64,000 nt of DNA from contig NZ_JAUOEM010000001.1 in the NCBI RefSeq assembly GCF_030540875.1, positions 806,001 through 870,000 on the forward strand, read 5' to 3'. The notes under the pieces are model-generated. The model worked only from the letters and a program-made list of their open reading frames with translations. It was not told the origin of the DNA and ran no database searches. This DNA is from Flavivirga amylovorans. Lineage in GTDB: Bacteria; Bacteroidota; Bacteroidia; Flavobacteriales; Flavobacteriaceae. The translations under genes were made by a program, and so were the position numbers. This document shows positions 43,330 through 53,490 of this stretch, piece after piece. How positions within the stretch are numbered: position 1 is the stretch's first letter; each line of letters opens with the position of its first letter.

Positions 43330-44475
43330 TTATCTAATAAATAATTGTACACGATCTACTGCAGTACTTGGTCCAGGTATACCACTAGACCAAGGGACAT
43401 TACTACCTATAGAGTAATACCAATTACCGGTATTAACACTGCCATCTAAATAAGTGTTTCCTCCGGATAATTCAATACCACCCCAATTACGTGCAGTTGT
43501 ATCAACACTAATCGCCGTATATCCAGTTACTGGAGAAGTTCCTGCTGTTCCACTTCTGGGATCAAATGTTTGTGACCAATGATTTGTTATCCCTAAAGAA
43601 GGGTAATGCAGTCTGAATTCATAATCTGCTGCACTTTTTATATTATCTAATTGACTTAATATAGAGTATTTATTTGTTGTTAAGCCAGGAGAGCCAATGT
43701 TGTATTCATTTGCTTCAGTGTCGTTCGTCCAATATCCGCCAGCAGTATTATGATTGAAGACCAATGTCCATCCACCGCCATTATTGGTCATGTCGCAATA
43801 GCAATCGAAAGCGGCGCCACCTCCATGACCATCAGGGTCAATAGTATAAATACCATCTGTTGTGTGTCCAGCATTTAAATAGTCTAGACAATTGGCTAAA
43901 GGTGTGCTTAATACAGTAATATCTGTAGTGCAGGTCGTACCATCTCCAGAAAACGTTATAGTGAATGTATCTGTTTGGGCTGCTAATGGCGTACCAGACC
44001 CTGTTAATGTTATGGTGTTAATTCCTATAGACGAAAATGTTCCAGAAGCAGAAAAGCTATAACCGTTAACAGTATTTGTTGTTATATTATATGTGTCGAA
44101 AAAATTCACAGCAACATCTACAGTTATTGTATTTATACCAGTAAGTGGGCTACCAATAAAATAACTTCCACTAGAGCTAATAGAGCTACAGTCTATTTTA
44201 TTTGAGTTGGATTCCCCTAAGCAACTAGACCAGGATGCTCCTTTGTAATACTGGAAACATTTACTATCTAAATTGTATATAAACAAACCTTCAGCTGGAG
44301 AAACTATAGCGTCTCTTTGAATTTCTGTCATTCTAGGTGGTAGTAGGCCTTGTGTTGTAGAGGTAATGTCTAAAATCGATGAAGTATCAGGTGTAGTAGT
44401 TCCAATTCCTACTTGGGCATAACTGTAATACATACTAAAACATAGCAATATTACAAAGTGAGAGGCTTTTAACAT
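43330..44475 (-). CDS. Secreted fibrinogen-like domain surface protein
   Basis: The 381-residue protein has a signal peptide (to SYAQ, about residue 20), the AQVGIGTTTPDTSSILDI surface-protein start, GLLPPRMTEIQRDAI, a segment with LTGINTITVDVAVN and TLTGSGTPLAAQTDTFTI, and a fibrinogen-related domain from about residue 200 (DGIYTIDPDG, FDCYCDMTNNGGGWTLVF) to DRVQLFIR. Such domains bind glycans or proteins at cell surfaces. Its N-terminus resembles that of the giant repeat protein at 23170, so the two may share an export or assembly route. Confidence 0.85.
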   Translation of the reverse strand: MLKASHFVILLCFSMYYSYAQVGIGTTTPDTSSILDITSTTQGLLPPRMTEIQRDAIVSPAEGLFIYNLDSKCFQYYKGASWSSCLGESNSNKIDCSSISSSGSYFIGSPLTGINTITVDVAVNFFDTYNITTNTVNGYSFSASGTFSSIGINTITLTGSGTPLAAQTDTFTITFSGDGTTCTTDITVLSTPLANCLDYLNAGHTTDGIYTIDPDGHGGGAAFDCYCDMTNNGGGWTLVFNHNTAGGYWTNDTEANEYNIGSPGLTTNKYSILSQLDNIKSAADYEFRLHYPSLGITNHWSQTFDPRSGTAGTSPVTGYTAISVDTTARNWGGIELSGGNTYLDGSVNTGNWYYSIGSNVPWSSGIPGPSTAVDRVQLFIR

Positions 44476-44781
44476 TGGTGAATAGGGGCTATTATTAATT
44501 CACATCAAAAGTAAGTAAATTAATTTTCTTTAAACTATTTTTTGAATGTCATAAAATATATAATATTGATTATGTGTATGTTATGTGTTAATTAATTTTT
44601 GATATAAGAAATAACTTTATATGTAATGTTGAAAAAAATCTTATAACAATATGTTTTTTCTTGTTAAATAAATACGTTAATTACTACTTATTGAATGTTG
44701 CTAAAATATGTATCATTATTAATATTTGCGTATAAACAATTTGCTGCGATATTGAATGATTAAATATCTACTTTATAAGTA

Positions 44782-44943
44782 ATACCATTTCTACATCCAA
44801 ATGACCGTAATAAAACGCTCTTTTCTCCTTTCTACTTCAACATAAAAAGAAACCGTAACTAAGGCTATGCTTTATCTTTCTATTTTGTATAAAGAAAAAA
44901 AATCTCATTTTCTTTTACAGTAATTTAAATGCAGAAATGGTAT
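44782..44943. mobile_element. MITE-like element, 162 bp, with imperfect 28-bp terminal inverted repeats
   Basis: ATACCATTTCT (44782-44792) is matched by AGAAATGGTAT (44933-44943). Similarity of the two ends continues inward (CATxxAAATxACxGTAA on both). The interior has no coding potential. The remaining parts of the 44476-45071 gap show nothing else I can name. Confidence 0.6.
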
Positions 44944-45071
44944 AAAGCCTGTTTCTGTAAAACTAAATGATACTAACTTTATTCGTTAATAACTCCTGAT
45001 AACTCCACTTCAAAAATCAGGGCAAAATTCATATTTTGCACATTATAATTTAAAACCAAAAATAAAAATAG

Positions 45072-47384
45072 GTGAAAGTCTGTATTGCTGAAAAACCAAG
45101 TGTAGCACGCGAAATAGCTTCTGTTTTAGGAGCGAATACGAAGCGTGATGGTTATTATGAAGGTAATGGATATGCTATTACTTATACTTTTGGGCATTTA
45201 TGTACTTTAAAAGAACCTAACGATTATAAGCCGTATTGGAAAAGCTGGGATTTAAATAACCTGCCCATGTTACCCGAAAAATTTGAAACTAAAGTAGTTT
45301 CTAATTCAGGAATACAAAAGCAATTTAAGATCGTAAAAAGTTTATTTGATAAAGCAGATGTTGTTATAAACTGTGGGGATGCTGGCCAAGAAGGAGAATT
45401 GATTCAGCGTTGGGTAATGAATGAAGCAAATTATAAAGGAGAAGTAAAACGCTTATGGATTTCTTCATTAACTACGGAAGCGATTAAAGAAGGATTTGAA
45501 AACTTAAAACCTTCTGAAGATTACGATAATTTATATTACGCAGGGTTTTCCAGGGCTATTGGTGATTGGTTACTTGGGATGAACGCCACCAGATTGTACA
45601 CCGTAAAACATGGTGGTTATAAGCAAGTACTATCTGTTGGTCGTGTACAAACACCAACGTTGGCAATGGTTGTTAATCGTTTTAAAGACATTGAAAACTT
45701 TAAACCCCAGCCATATTGGGAATTACAAACACTATATAGAGAAACACTTTTTAGCTACGAAGAAGGACGTTTTTTGAAAAAAGAAGATGGAGAAGCGTTA
45801 GCGAATAAAGTAAAAGAAAGTGATTTTGAAATTGAATCTATTACAAAGAAAAAGGGGAAGGAATATGCGCCAAAACTTTTTGATTTAACGGGTTTGCAAG
45901 TGTATTGTAATACAAAATTTGGGTTTTCGGCAGATGAAACACTTAAAATTGTTCAGAAACTATACGAGCAAAAGGTCGTTACTTATCCTAGAGTAGATAC
46001 CACTTTTTTACCAAATGATGTATATCCTAAAGTACCTGGTATTTTTCAAAAGCTGACAAACTATTCAAAATTAACAGAACCACTTTTAGGAAAAAAAATA
46101 AAGAAATCGACCAAAGTTTTTAACGATAAAAAAGTAACAGACCACCACGCTATTATTCCAACAGGAATTCAGATTAATTTACAATATAATCAACAACAGG
46201 TTTACGATATCATCGTAAAGCGTTTTATTGCTGTTTTTTATGATGATTGTTTGGTGTCTAATACCACTGTTATTGGTAAAGCTGCTGAGGTGTCTTTTAA
46301 AACGACAGGAAAAGAGATTTTAGACAAAGGGTGGCGTATCGTTTTCGATACTTCGAATGCAAAAGAAAAAGAGTCAGGGATCTTGCCAACTTTTGAAAAA
46401 GGAGAAAAAGGCCCACACGAACCTTCGTTTTTAGAAAAAGAAACCAAACCCCCTAATCAGTTTACAGAGGCTTCTTTACTACGAGCTATGGAAACAGCAG
46501 GTAAGCAAGTAGATGATGAAGACTTACGTGAATTGATGAAAGAAAATGGTATTGGAAGACCGTCAACACGAGCCAATATTATTGAAACACTTTTTAAAAG
46601 AAAGTACATAAAGCGTAATAAAAAGCAAGTGTTACCTACGGTTACAGGAATTCAACTTATTGATACGATCCAAAATAATTTGTTAAAATCTGCAGAGCTT
46701 ACTGGCTCTTGGGAAAAACAACTAAAAGATATTGAAAAAGGAGCGTTTAGTGCTGGGGCATTTATTAAAAATATGAAGCGTATGGTGGATGCTTTAGTAT
46801 ATGAAGTAAGAAGCGAAACGAAACGTGCTAATATATCTCATGCAGTAACAGTGAAAAATCGCGAGGCTAAAGCAGTAAAAAAAGCAACAGCAGGTATTAG
46901 ATCAGAGGCTTGTCCAAAATGTAAAAAAGGTCTTATTATAAAAGGAAAAACAGCTTATGGTTGTAGCGAATATAAATCAGGGTGCCATTTTGTGATGCCT
47001 TTTAGCTATGCTAATAAAAAGATTTCTGAAAAACAATATATTAGGTTACTTCAAAAAGGATCTACCGTTAATTTAAAAGGCTTTAAAACGGATTCTGGTA
47101 CTGTGGAAGGTTTGCTTCGTTTTGATGAAAGTTTTAATCTAAAATTAGAGCCAAAAAAGACTTCCGCGCCTGCTTTGTCGGCAGACAGGAAAACGAAACC
47201 AGACGAATTAGTATGTCCAAAATGTAAAAAAGGATCTGTTATTAAAGGCAGTACAGCTTATGGGTGCAGCGATTATAAATCTGGATGCGATTTTAAAATG
47301 ACCTTTGATACCGTGAGAACTAAAATAAACGGACAGAAACCAACCAAAGAACTCGTACATAGTATTTTAAATGGAAATATCTAA
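45072..47384 (+). CDS. topB: DNA topoisomerase III
   Basis: The start is GTG at 45072, since translation begins KVCIAEKPSVAREIASVLG, the Toprim N-terminus, with no room upstream. The Toprim acidic motif appears in NCGDAGQEGELIQRW, and the catalytic tyrosine in VVTYPRVDTTFLP (about residue 312). The type IA domains SVGRVQTPTLAMVV and IGRPSTRANIIETLF are present. The C-terminus has two zinc-ribbon-like repeats, each CPKCKKG...YGCSxYKSGC. It relaxes or decatenates DNA by single-strand passage. It overlaps the pseudouridine synthase gene by 14 bases. Confidence 0.95.
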   Translation: MKVCIAEKPSVAREIASVLGANTKRDGYYEGNGYAITYTFGHLCTLKEPNDYKPYWKSWDLNNLPMLPEKFETKVVSNSGIQKQFKIVKSLFDKADVVINCGDAGQEGELIQRWVMNEANYKGEVKRLWISSLTTEAIKEGFENLKPSEDYDNLYYAGFSRAIGDWLLGMNATRLYTVKHGGYKQVLSVGRVQTPTLAMVVNRFKDIENFKPQPYWELQTLYRETLFSYEEGRFLKKEDGEALANKVKESDFEIESITKKKGKEYAPKLFDLTGLQVYCNTKFGFSADETLKIVQKLYEQKVVTYPRVDTTFLPNDVYPKVPGIFQKLTNYSKLTEPLLGKKIKKSTKVFNDKKVTDHHAIIPTGIQINLQYNQQQVYDIIVKRFIAVFYDDCLVSNTTVIGKAAEVSFKTTGKEILDKGWRIVFDTSNAKEKESGILPTFEKGEKGPHEPSFLEKETKPPNQFTEASLLRAMETAGKQVDDEDLRELMKENGIGRPSTRANIIETLFKRKYIKRNKKQVLPTVTGIQLIDTIQNNLLKSAELTGSWEKQLKDIEKGAFSAGAFIKNMKRMVDALVYEVRSETKRANISHAVTVKNREAKAVKKATAGIRSEACPKCKKGLIIKGKTAYGCSEYKSGCHFVMPFSYANKKISEKQYIRLLQKGSTVNLKGFKTDSGTVEGLLRFDESFNLKLEPKKTSAPALSADRKTKPDELVCPKCKKGSVIKGSTAYGCSDYKSGCDFKMTFDTVRTKINGQKPTKELVHSILNGNI

Positions 47385-47958
47385 AAGCGATCACCGACAT
47401 TTTATAATTTATAAGCCCTACGGGTATTTAAGTCAGTTTAAAAGTCTCGATTCAAAGCAACAATCGAAAAAGTTTTTAGGGCTACTTCATGATTTTCCTG
47501 AAGGGATTATGGCTATTGGTCGATTAGACGAGAAATCGGAAGGTTTGTTATTGCTTACTACAGATGGTAAAATGAGTGATTTTGTAAATAGCCAAAAAGT
47601 GGAAAAGGAATATTATGCACAAGTAGATGGTGATATTTCTGATGAAGCGATCAATCTATTAAAAGCAGGTGTAGAAATTGGTTTTGACGGCAAAAAATAT
47701 CAAACCAGACCTTGCAAAGCTTTCAGGTTAAATAAAATTCCAGATTTACCAAAACGTTCCCAAAAAATTAGAGACGATAGGCATGGACCAACATCTTGGG
47801 TATCGATTACTCTAAATGAAGGTAAATTTAGGCAGGTACGAAAAATGACTTCTGCTGTTGGTTTTCCTACATTACGTTTAGTAAGGGTGAGAGTAGGAAC
47901 TATTATTATTAACTCAATGAAGACAGGAGAGGTTATTGAAGTCGATCAATTACTTTAA
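47371..47958 (+). CDS. rluE: 23S rRNA pseudouridine synthase, RluE/RsuA family
   Basis: The 195-residue protein lacks an S4 domain and has the short RluE layout: FIIYKPYGYLSQF, the catalytic motif MAIGRLDEKSEGLLLLT, EKEYYAQVDG, and the C-terminal LNEGKFRQVRKMTSAVGFPT. In E. coli the enzyme modifies U2457 of 23S rRNA. The start lies inside the end of topB, giving a 14-base overlap and likely coupled translation. Confidence 0.9.
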   Translation: MEISKSDHRHFIIYKPYGYLSQFKSLDSKQQSKKFLGLLHDFPEGIMAIGRLDEKSEGLLLLTTDGKMSDFVNSQKVEKEYYAQVDGDISDEAINLLKAGVEIGFDGKKYQTRPCKAFRLNKIPDLPKRSQKIRDDRHGPTSWVSITLNEGKFRQVRKMTSAVGFPTLRLVRVRVGTIIINSMKTGEVIEVDQLL

Positions 47959-47963
47959 AATAC

Positions 47964-47991
47964 TTTAACAATGAGTATCATTGTAAATTTT
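47964..47991. terminator. Hairpin terminator between rluE and the sigma-partner gene
   Basis: ACAATGA-GTA-TCATTGT with flanking A/T-rich extension and a T run lies between two convergent genes. Confidence 0.65.
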
Positions 47992-48005
47992 CATTAAAAA
48001 TTCAT

Positions 48006-48653
48006 TTATTGCTCAACATCCAATTTTTTTAATTCTTTATAATTTAGATTGAGGCGCTTTAACAAAATACCATAAACAAGCCAATAGAATAATAATAAAA
48101 TACCAATGGCAACTGCTAAAAATAAAACGACTAATATTATAAAGATGGCGTAAAACTTAAAAACTTCTCCATTAGCTGAAGCTTGTTGTATTTGATCTAT
48201 AAGAAGTTGATCTTGGTTTAGTTCAACATACATGGTAACAAAAGTTGCTATCACCATATAAATTAAATTGAAAGCAACATATTGTTTAACAGTTTTTCTG
48301 GTTTTTAGGATATTCTCCATAAGAACCTTTGCATTATCTGTAGTAGAGATTTTTCTATAGTTTCTGAAAAATAAATAAAAGAAAAGAGCTAGAACAACAT
48401 ATCCTATTACAATTAAAGGGGTAAAAATAACATCGGCATTAAACTGTTCATAACGTTTCATGCTCTCGGTATCTTTTAGTAATAAAGATATAAGTGTCCA
48501 AAAAGCAAACTCTAACAAACTAATTATAAAAATCCATTTAACAATGGAAGACGATTTTTTTAAAATCATCTTATATATTTCGTTATATGTTAGCTTAGGA
48601 TATTTATTATCATCCTTATTCCAATCTTTCTTTAATAAATCTAATTCATCCAT
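48006..48653 (-). CDS. Four-span membrane protein paired with an ECF sigma factor (putative anti-sigma partner)
   Basis: The 215-residue protein has an N-terminal cytoplasmic segment (MDELDLLKKDWNKDDNKYPKL) and four membrane helices (around residues 38-60, 78-97, 120-140 and 168-198), ending in a basic tail. It starts four bases after the sigma gene stops. The pairing and the short cytoplasmic N-terminus suggest an anti-sigma or signal-relay role, but I see no zinc anti-sigma motif. Confidence 0.7.
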   Translation of the reverse strand: MDELDLLKKDWNKDDNKYPKLTYNEIYKMILKKSSSIVKWIFIISLLEFAFWTLISLLLKDTESMKRYEQFNADVIFTPLIVIGYVVLALFFYLFFRNYRKISTTDNAKVLMENILKTRKTVKQYVAFNLIYMVIATFVTMYVELNQDQLLIDQIQQASANGEVFKFYAIFIILVVLFLAVAIGILLLFYWLVYGILLKRLNLNYKELKKLDVEQ

Positions 48654-48657
48654 ATTT

Positions 48658-49152
48658 TTACGGATTTAATATGGTTTTAAGCTTCGTTTTTATTCTATTC
48701 ATCTTCACACGTGCATTTACTTGGCTAATTCCCAAAGTTTCACTAATTTCTCTATAATCTTTATCTTCTAAGTATAAGAAAACAAGTGCTTTTTCAATAT
48801 CGTTTAATTGATATACAGCTTTGTAAAGTATTTTTAGTTGTTGTTCTTCTGTATCATCATAATTTTCAGCTTTAATTTTAAATTCCACGCCGTTAAAATC
48901 TTGCGTATTAATAGTTCGTTTAGATTTCCTGTAAAGTGTAATCGCTGTATTTAAACCGACTCTGTACATCCATGTACTAAATTTTGCATCTCCTCTAAAT
49001 TTAGGATATGCTTTCCAAAGTTGAATCGTTATTTCTTGAAATAAATCATTATGAGCATCATAATTATTAGTATACAAACGGCATACTTTATGTATAATAT
49101 TTTGATGCTTCTCTAGCAATTCTACAAAACTATGTTCTAGTTCTTTTTTCAA
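48658..49152 (-). CDS. ECF-family RNA polymerase sigma factor (TTG start)
   Basis: The 164-residue protein has region 2 (LYTNNYDAHNDLFQEITIQLWKAYPKFRGDAKFSTWMYRVGLNTAI) and region 4 (LYLEDKDYREISETLGISQVNARVKMNRIKTKL) of sigma-70 ECF proteins. The start is TTG at 49152: an in-frame TAA lies five codons upstream and the next in-frame ATG lies well inside region 2, so no ATG is available. It leads a two-gene operon with a membrane protein. Confidence 0.92.
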   Translation of the reverse strand: MKKELEHSFVELLEKHQNIIHKVCRLYTNNYDAHNDLFQEITIQLWKAYPKFRGDAKFSTWMYRVGLNTAITLYRKSKRTINTQDFNGVEFKIKAENYDDTEEQQLKILYKAVYQLNDIEKALVFLYLEDKDYREISETLGISQVNARVKMNRIKTKLKTILNP

Positions 49153-49489
49153 TGTGATGGTTTAGTTACAATATAGGTAGCTAAAAATTTTAAAATGTTA
49201 CATGTGTGTAAAAATAATGTTTTAAATCATTAATGTCCGACTAAATAGATAAGACTGCTCTGCTGTTAGATCCTTGAACAAATATTTTGTTTTAACCATT
49301 TGACATACAGTGATTAATAGGGGGGGTGTTTTCAGTGAATCAACGTTGTTTTAATCGCATTGCTTACCATTATAGATAAGGTAATTAATTGTGATTTTTT
49401 TTAATATAGCTATAATTTACCTTCAATTGTGTCTGATAATTTTAAGCAAATAACAATAGTTTTAAATAGCTAAAAATATGTTTGTGTAG

Positions 49490-49497
49490 TATCTTTG
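49490..49497 (+). promoter_or_regulatory. -7 promoter box fixing the start of the NDH-2 gene
   Basis: TATCTTTG matches TAnnTTTG exactly. It ends two bases before ATG 49499, so the transcript must begin after that codon, and the real start is ATG 49517. Confidence 0.65.
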
Positions 49498-49516
49498 CAT
49501 GATACTTTATTTTACT

Positions 49517-50797
49517 ATGAATATTCCACAATCTGATTTCCCTAGAGTCGTCATTATAGGCGGTGGTTTTGCAGGAATTAATTTTGCCAGAAAAATTGCA
49601 AACAAAAAAGTACAAGTTGTTTTAATAGATAAAAGAAATTATCACACGTTTCAACCATTATTATATCAAGTTTCCTCAGCAGGTCTAGAGCCAGACTCTA
49701 TTGCATATCCGCTTCGTAAGATATTAAAGAATCATAAAAACACGTTTTTTCGTTTAGCTGAAGTTGAGTCTATTGATTCAGAGAAGAGCGAACTAAAAAC
49801 AAGCATTGGTAATATCGGTTATGATTATTTGGTAATAGCTACAGGGACTAAGACAAATTATTTTGGTAATAAATCTATTGAAGAATATGGCATGCCCATG
49901 AAAAAAGTGCCTCAGGCATTAAATATTCGTAGTTTAATATTGCAAAATTTTGAGCAAGCAGCTATCACGGATGATAAAGAAGTTCGTAAAGCTTTGTTGA
50001 ATTTTGTTATTGTTGGAGGTGGGCCAACAGGTGTTGAGTTGGCAGGGGCTATAGCTGAACTTAAAAACCATATTTTACCCAGAGATTATCGTGATTTAAT
50101 CCCTGAAGATATGCAGATATATCTACTGGAAGGAGCCGCTCGTGTTTTGCCAACTATGAGCGAACATGCCTCTAAAAAGGCAACCAAATTTCTTTCCAAG
50201 TTGGGTGTTTTAGTGCACTGCAATACATTTGTTAAAAATTACGATGGAAGAAAAGTACAAACCAATTTAAGTTTGGAATTACAATCTGAAACTTTAATTT
50301 GGGCAGCAGGCGTTACAGGGAATCCAGTAAACGGACTTCAGGCAGATGTACTTGTTGACCGTGCTAATAGATATAAAGTAAATGAGTATAATCAAGTTGA
50401 AGGTTATAACAATATTTTTGCATTAGGAGATATTAGTTTAATGCAAACCGATGGGTATCCAAAAGGACATCCGCAGGTAGCACAACCAGCTATTCAACAA
50501 GGCGAACTTTTAGGAAAAAACCTTATGAAATTGATAGGAGGTAAGCCTATGAAAAAATTTAAATATAAGGACAAAGGGTCGATGGCTACTGTGGGTAGGA
50601 ATAAGGCTGTTGTTGATTTAAAGCACTTTAGGTTTGCAGGGTTTTTTGCATGGTTTGTGTGGATGTTTGTGCACCTTATGGCATTGGTTGGTTTTAGAAA
50701 TAGAGTGATTGTTTTCTTTAATTGGGGGTATAATTATATTAATTTTGACAAAGCAGCACGCCTTATTATACGTCCGTTTAAGAAATTAAACCAATAA
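49517..50797 (+). CDS. ndh: Type II NADH dehydrogenase (NAD(P)/FAD-dependent oxidoreductase)
   Basis: The 426-residue protein has the FAD-binding VVIIGGGFAGINFARKI followed by VLIDKRNYHTFQPLLYQV, and the NADH-binding VIVGGGPTGVELAGAI. LWAAGVTGNP and ALGDISLMQ supply the second flavin contact. A C-terminal amphipathic membrane anchor is present (FFAWFVWMFVHLMALVGF). It would pass electrons from NADH to menaquinone without pumping protons. Start chosen from the promoter position just upstream of the earlier ATG. It is monocistronic. Confidence 0.93.
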   Translation: MNIPQSDFPRVVIIGGGFAGINFARKIANKKVQVVLIDKRNYHTFQPLLYQVSSAGLEPDSIAYPLRKILKNHKNTFFRLAEVESIDSEKSELKTSIGNIGYDYLVIATGTKTNYFGNKSIEEYGMPMKKVPQALNIRSLILQNFEQAAITDDKEVRKALLNFVIVGGGPTGVELAGAIAELKNHILPRDYRDLIPEDMQIYLLEGAARVLPTMSEHASKKATKFLSKLGVLVHCNTFVKNYDGRKVQTNLSLELQSETLIWAAGVTGNPVNGLQADVLVDRANRYKVNEYNQVEGYNNIFALGDISLMQTDGYPKGHPQVAQPAIQQGELLGKNLMKLIGGKPMKKFKYKDKGSMATVGRNKAVVDLKHFRFAGFFAWFVWMFVHLMALVGFRNRVIVFFNWGYNYINFDKAARLIIRPFKKLNQ

Positions 50798-51277
50798 TTT
50801 ATATTTTTTATATCTAAAGTCTGATTAATAATAGGTTAGATAGCCATGATAGTTTTTGTCTATGATTGCTTTTTTAGCAAAATCTGATAAAAATCCACTT
50901 TTTTAGCCTGATACTTCATTGTAAAACCTTGAAAAAGAAAGTGTTTGGTTTTAAATTATTTCAGAACCAATTTGGTATATTCAAATTTATAAAAAAACAG
51001 CATAAAAAAAAATTAAAATATGATTCACTTTTTATAGCATTTTTTTGTTGTAAAAAAGAGACATATTTTTTGCGTAGTAAATCTATATTATTTAATTATT
51101 CTTCAAGAATTACTGTGCTCAGATATTTAGATAATTAACAAATATCTTTTATAGTTTCACCACTAAAATTCAATTCATCATTAAAAAATTACAGTTCAGT
51201 TATATTGAATTTATTTAGGAATAATTCTGTTGCAAATTTGCATCATCAATAAGCATTAAACACCAGAATTAATTATC
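50798..51277. other. 480-bp gap without a supported gene
   Basis: A Lys/Phe-rich frame of 69 codons (50929-51138) begins with TTG and has no domain. I regard it as chance in AT-rich DNA. GCAAATTTGC near 51232-51241 may hold the -7 element of the downstream receptor gene (CAAATTTG against TAnnTTTG). Confidence 0.35.
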
Positions 51278-53431
51278 ATGAAACATTATCTAACCATCAT
51301 TACTGTATTAATATCAATTCATATAAGCGCCCAAAAAACTATAAATGGAACGGTTTTTAATATGAAAAACAATCCTATAGTTGGAGCCAATATTTATTTA
51401 GAAGGCGCTTATGATGGAAGTACTACAGACGAAAATGGCACTTTCTCATTTACAACTTCCGAGACAGGAACCCAAACGTTAATAGTTTCGTATTTGTCTT
51501 ATGAAACATTTACTATGGTTGGAGATGTATCGTATATGCATGACCTTGTTGTTAAACTTAGAGAAGACGTTAGTACTTTAGATGCCGTAGTATTATCTGC
51601 GGGTACTTTTTCAGCGGGTGATAATAGTAAGGTTAACGCTTTAAAACCTTTAGATGTAGTTACTACAGCAAGTGCATTAGGTGACTTTGTGGGTGCTTTA
51701 CAAACGTTACCAGGTACAACAACCGTAGCTGAAGACGGACGCTTGTTTGTACGTGGTGGCGATGCCAATGAAACACAGATTTTTATAGACGGTATTCGTG
51801 TCTTCACACCATACACGCCAACAACTAATAATGCACCAACGCGTGGGCGTTACTCCCCATTTTTGTTTGATGGGATTACGTTTTCTACAGGAGGGTATTC
51901 GGCAGAATTTGGTCAGGCACTTTCTAGTGTATTATTATTAAATACGATTGATGAACCCGATCAAGAAAAAACTGATATTGGAATTATGAGTGTGGGAGCA
52001 ACACTTGGAAATACACAAAAATGGGAAACAAGTTCATTGAGCGTAAATGCCTCTTATATAAATTTAGCACCTTACAATGCGGTATTTTCAAATAGAAATG
52101 ATTGGATAAGTCCTTTTGAAACTGTTTCTGGTGAAGCTGTCTTTAGAAAAAAAACAGATAAGGGCTTGTTTAAACTCTATGGGGCGTTTGATGCCACTAA
52201 CTTTGAATTGACCCAGGAAGATATTAATAATAGTGAAGGCGTACATTTTAAGCTAAATAACAATAATGTTTATATTAACGGATCGTATCAAGGAGTTTTA
52301 AGTGATACTTGGACACTATTTGGAGGTGCAAGTTATACGCATGCTAAAAACAACTTAAATATTATTGAAAGCGCTATTGAAGACACTGAAAATTCAATAC
52401 ATGCCAAGTTGAAATTCAAAAATAGAATTAGTAACCGATTAAAACTCTATTTTGGTGGCGAGTATTTTGCAACAGATTTTAAAGAAGACTATTCAGATAA
52501 CACAATCAGTAATGAAAGATATGGTTATGATAATAATATTGCAGCAATATTTGCTGAAGCTGATATTTTTATTTCCAAAAGTTTAGCCTTTAAGTCTGGA
52601 GTTAGAGGAGAGTATAGTGAGATTTTTAAAGACTTTACTTTAGCACCAAGGTTATCTTTAGCTTATAAAACATCGCCTAAAAGTCAGGTGTCATTAGCCT
52701 ATGGTAATTTTTATCAAAACCCATCAAGTAATATTTTAAAGTTTAATCAAACTCTTAAAGCTCAAAATACATCTCACTATATTTTTAATTATCAACACAA
52801 TGGAGATAGAAGGTTGTTTAGGGCAGAGGCCTATTATAAAAAGTATGATAATTTAGTGAAGTATGATACCGATTTTGCCAATTTTGATAGTAATTTTAAT
52901 AATGATGGCACTGGTTTTGCTAAGGGGATTGATTTCTTTTGGAGAGATAGTAAAAGCATTAAAAATTTTGATTATTGGGTAAGCTATTCATTCTTGGATA
53001 CGAAACGAGATTATAATAATTATCTGGCTAAAGCCCAACCAAATTTTGCCAATACTCATAATGTATCTTTAGTTGGAAAGTATTGGATAAATGATTGGAG
53101 AAGCCAAGTAGGATTTAGTTATGCGTTAGCATCTGGTAGAACGTTTACAAACCCAAATGAGCCAGGATTTTTAAACAATAAAACGAAACCTTATAATAGT
53201 TTGAGTCTTAATTGGGCCTATTTAATTAGTCCGCAAAAAATACTTTATGCTTCAGTAAATAATGTTTTAGGGTTTAGAAATATTAATGGCTATCAATATG
53301 CTAACACGCCAGATATGAACGGTAATTTTAATAGGAGAGCTTTACAACCAGCAACAGATCAATTCTTCTTTGTAGGTTTCTTTTGGACTATTAGTGAGGA
53401 TAAGAAAAGCAACCAGCTGGATAATTTATAA
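51278..53431 (+). CDS. TonB-dependent receptor with carboxypeptidase-like N-domain
   Basis: The 717-residue outer-membrane protein has a signal peptide (to SAQ, residue 19), a CarboxypepD_reg-like domain (INGTVFNMKNNPIVGANIYLEG, residues 20-105), a plug domain with GRLFVRGGDANETQIFIDGI, and a 22-strand-type beta barrel to the end. At about 700 residues it is short for a SusC-type receptor, and no SusD gene follows, so it more likely imports a siderophore, metal complex or small molecule than glycans. It ends at a strong terminator. Confidence 0.9.
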   Translation: MKHYLTIITVLISIHISAQKTINGTVFNMKNNPIVGANIYLEGAYDGSTTDENGTFSFTTSETGTQTLIVSYLSYETFTMVGDVSYMHDLVVKLREDVSTLDAVVLSAGTFSAGDNSKVNALKPLDVVTTASALGDFVGALQTLPGTTTVAEDGRLFVRGGDANETQIFIDGIRVFTPYTPTTNNAPTRGRYSPFLFDGITFSTGGYSAEFGQALSSVLLLNTIDEPDQEKTDIGIMSVGATLGNTQKWETSSLSVNASYINLAPYNAVFSNRNDWISPFETVSGEAVFRKKTDKGLFKLYGAFDATNFELTQEDINNSEGVHFKLNNNNVYINGSYQGVLSDTWTLFGGASYTHAKNNLNIIESAIEDTENSIHAKLKFKNRISNRLKLYFGGEYFATDFKEDYSDNTISNERYGYDNNIAAIFAEADIFISKSLAFKSGVRGEYSEIFKDFTLAPRLSLAYKTSPKSQVSLAYGNFYQNPSSNILKFNQTLKAQNTSHYIFNYQHNGDRRLFRAEAYYKKYDNLVKYDTDFANFDSNFNNDGTGFAKGIDFFWRDSKSIKNFDYWVSYSFLDTKRDYNNYLAKAQPNFANTHNVSLVGKYWINDWRSQVGFSYALASGRTFTNPNEPGFLNNKTKPYNSLSLNWAYLISPQKILYASVNNVLGFRNINGYQYANTPDMNGNFNRRALQPATDQFFFVGFFWTISEDKKSNQLDNL

Positions 53432-53455
53432 AGCGTTATTAATTTTTTGAAATTC

Positions 53456-53488
53456 AATACCTCGAGGAATAGCCTCGAGGTATTTTTT
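53456..53488. terminator. Bidirectional terminator between the receptor and the PEBP gene
   Basis: AATACCTCGAGG and CCTCGAGGTATT form a perfect 12-bp stem with a 5-nt loop and a T run, between convergent genes. Confidence 0.88.
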
Positions 53489-53490
53489 AC

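Noticed and set aside
50929-51138. 69-residue Lys/Phe-rich frame between NDH-2 and the receptor
   Set aside because: TTG start, no promoter or domain, composition expected of AT-rich non-coding DNA.
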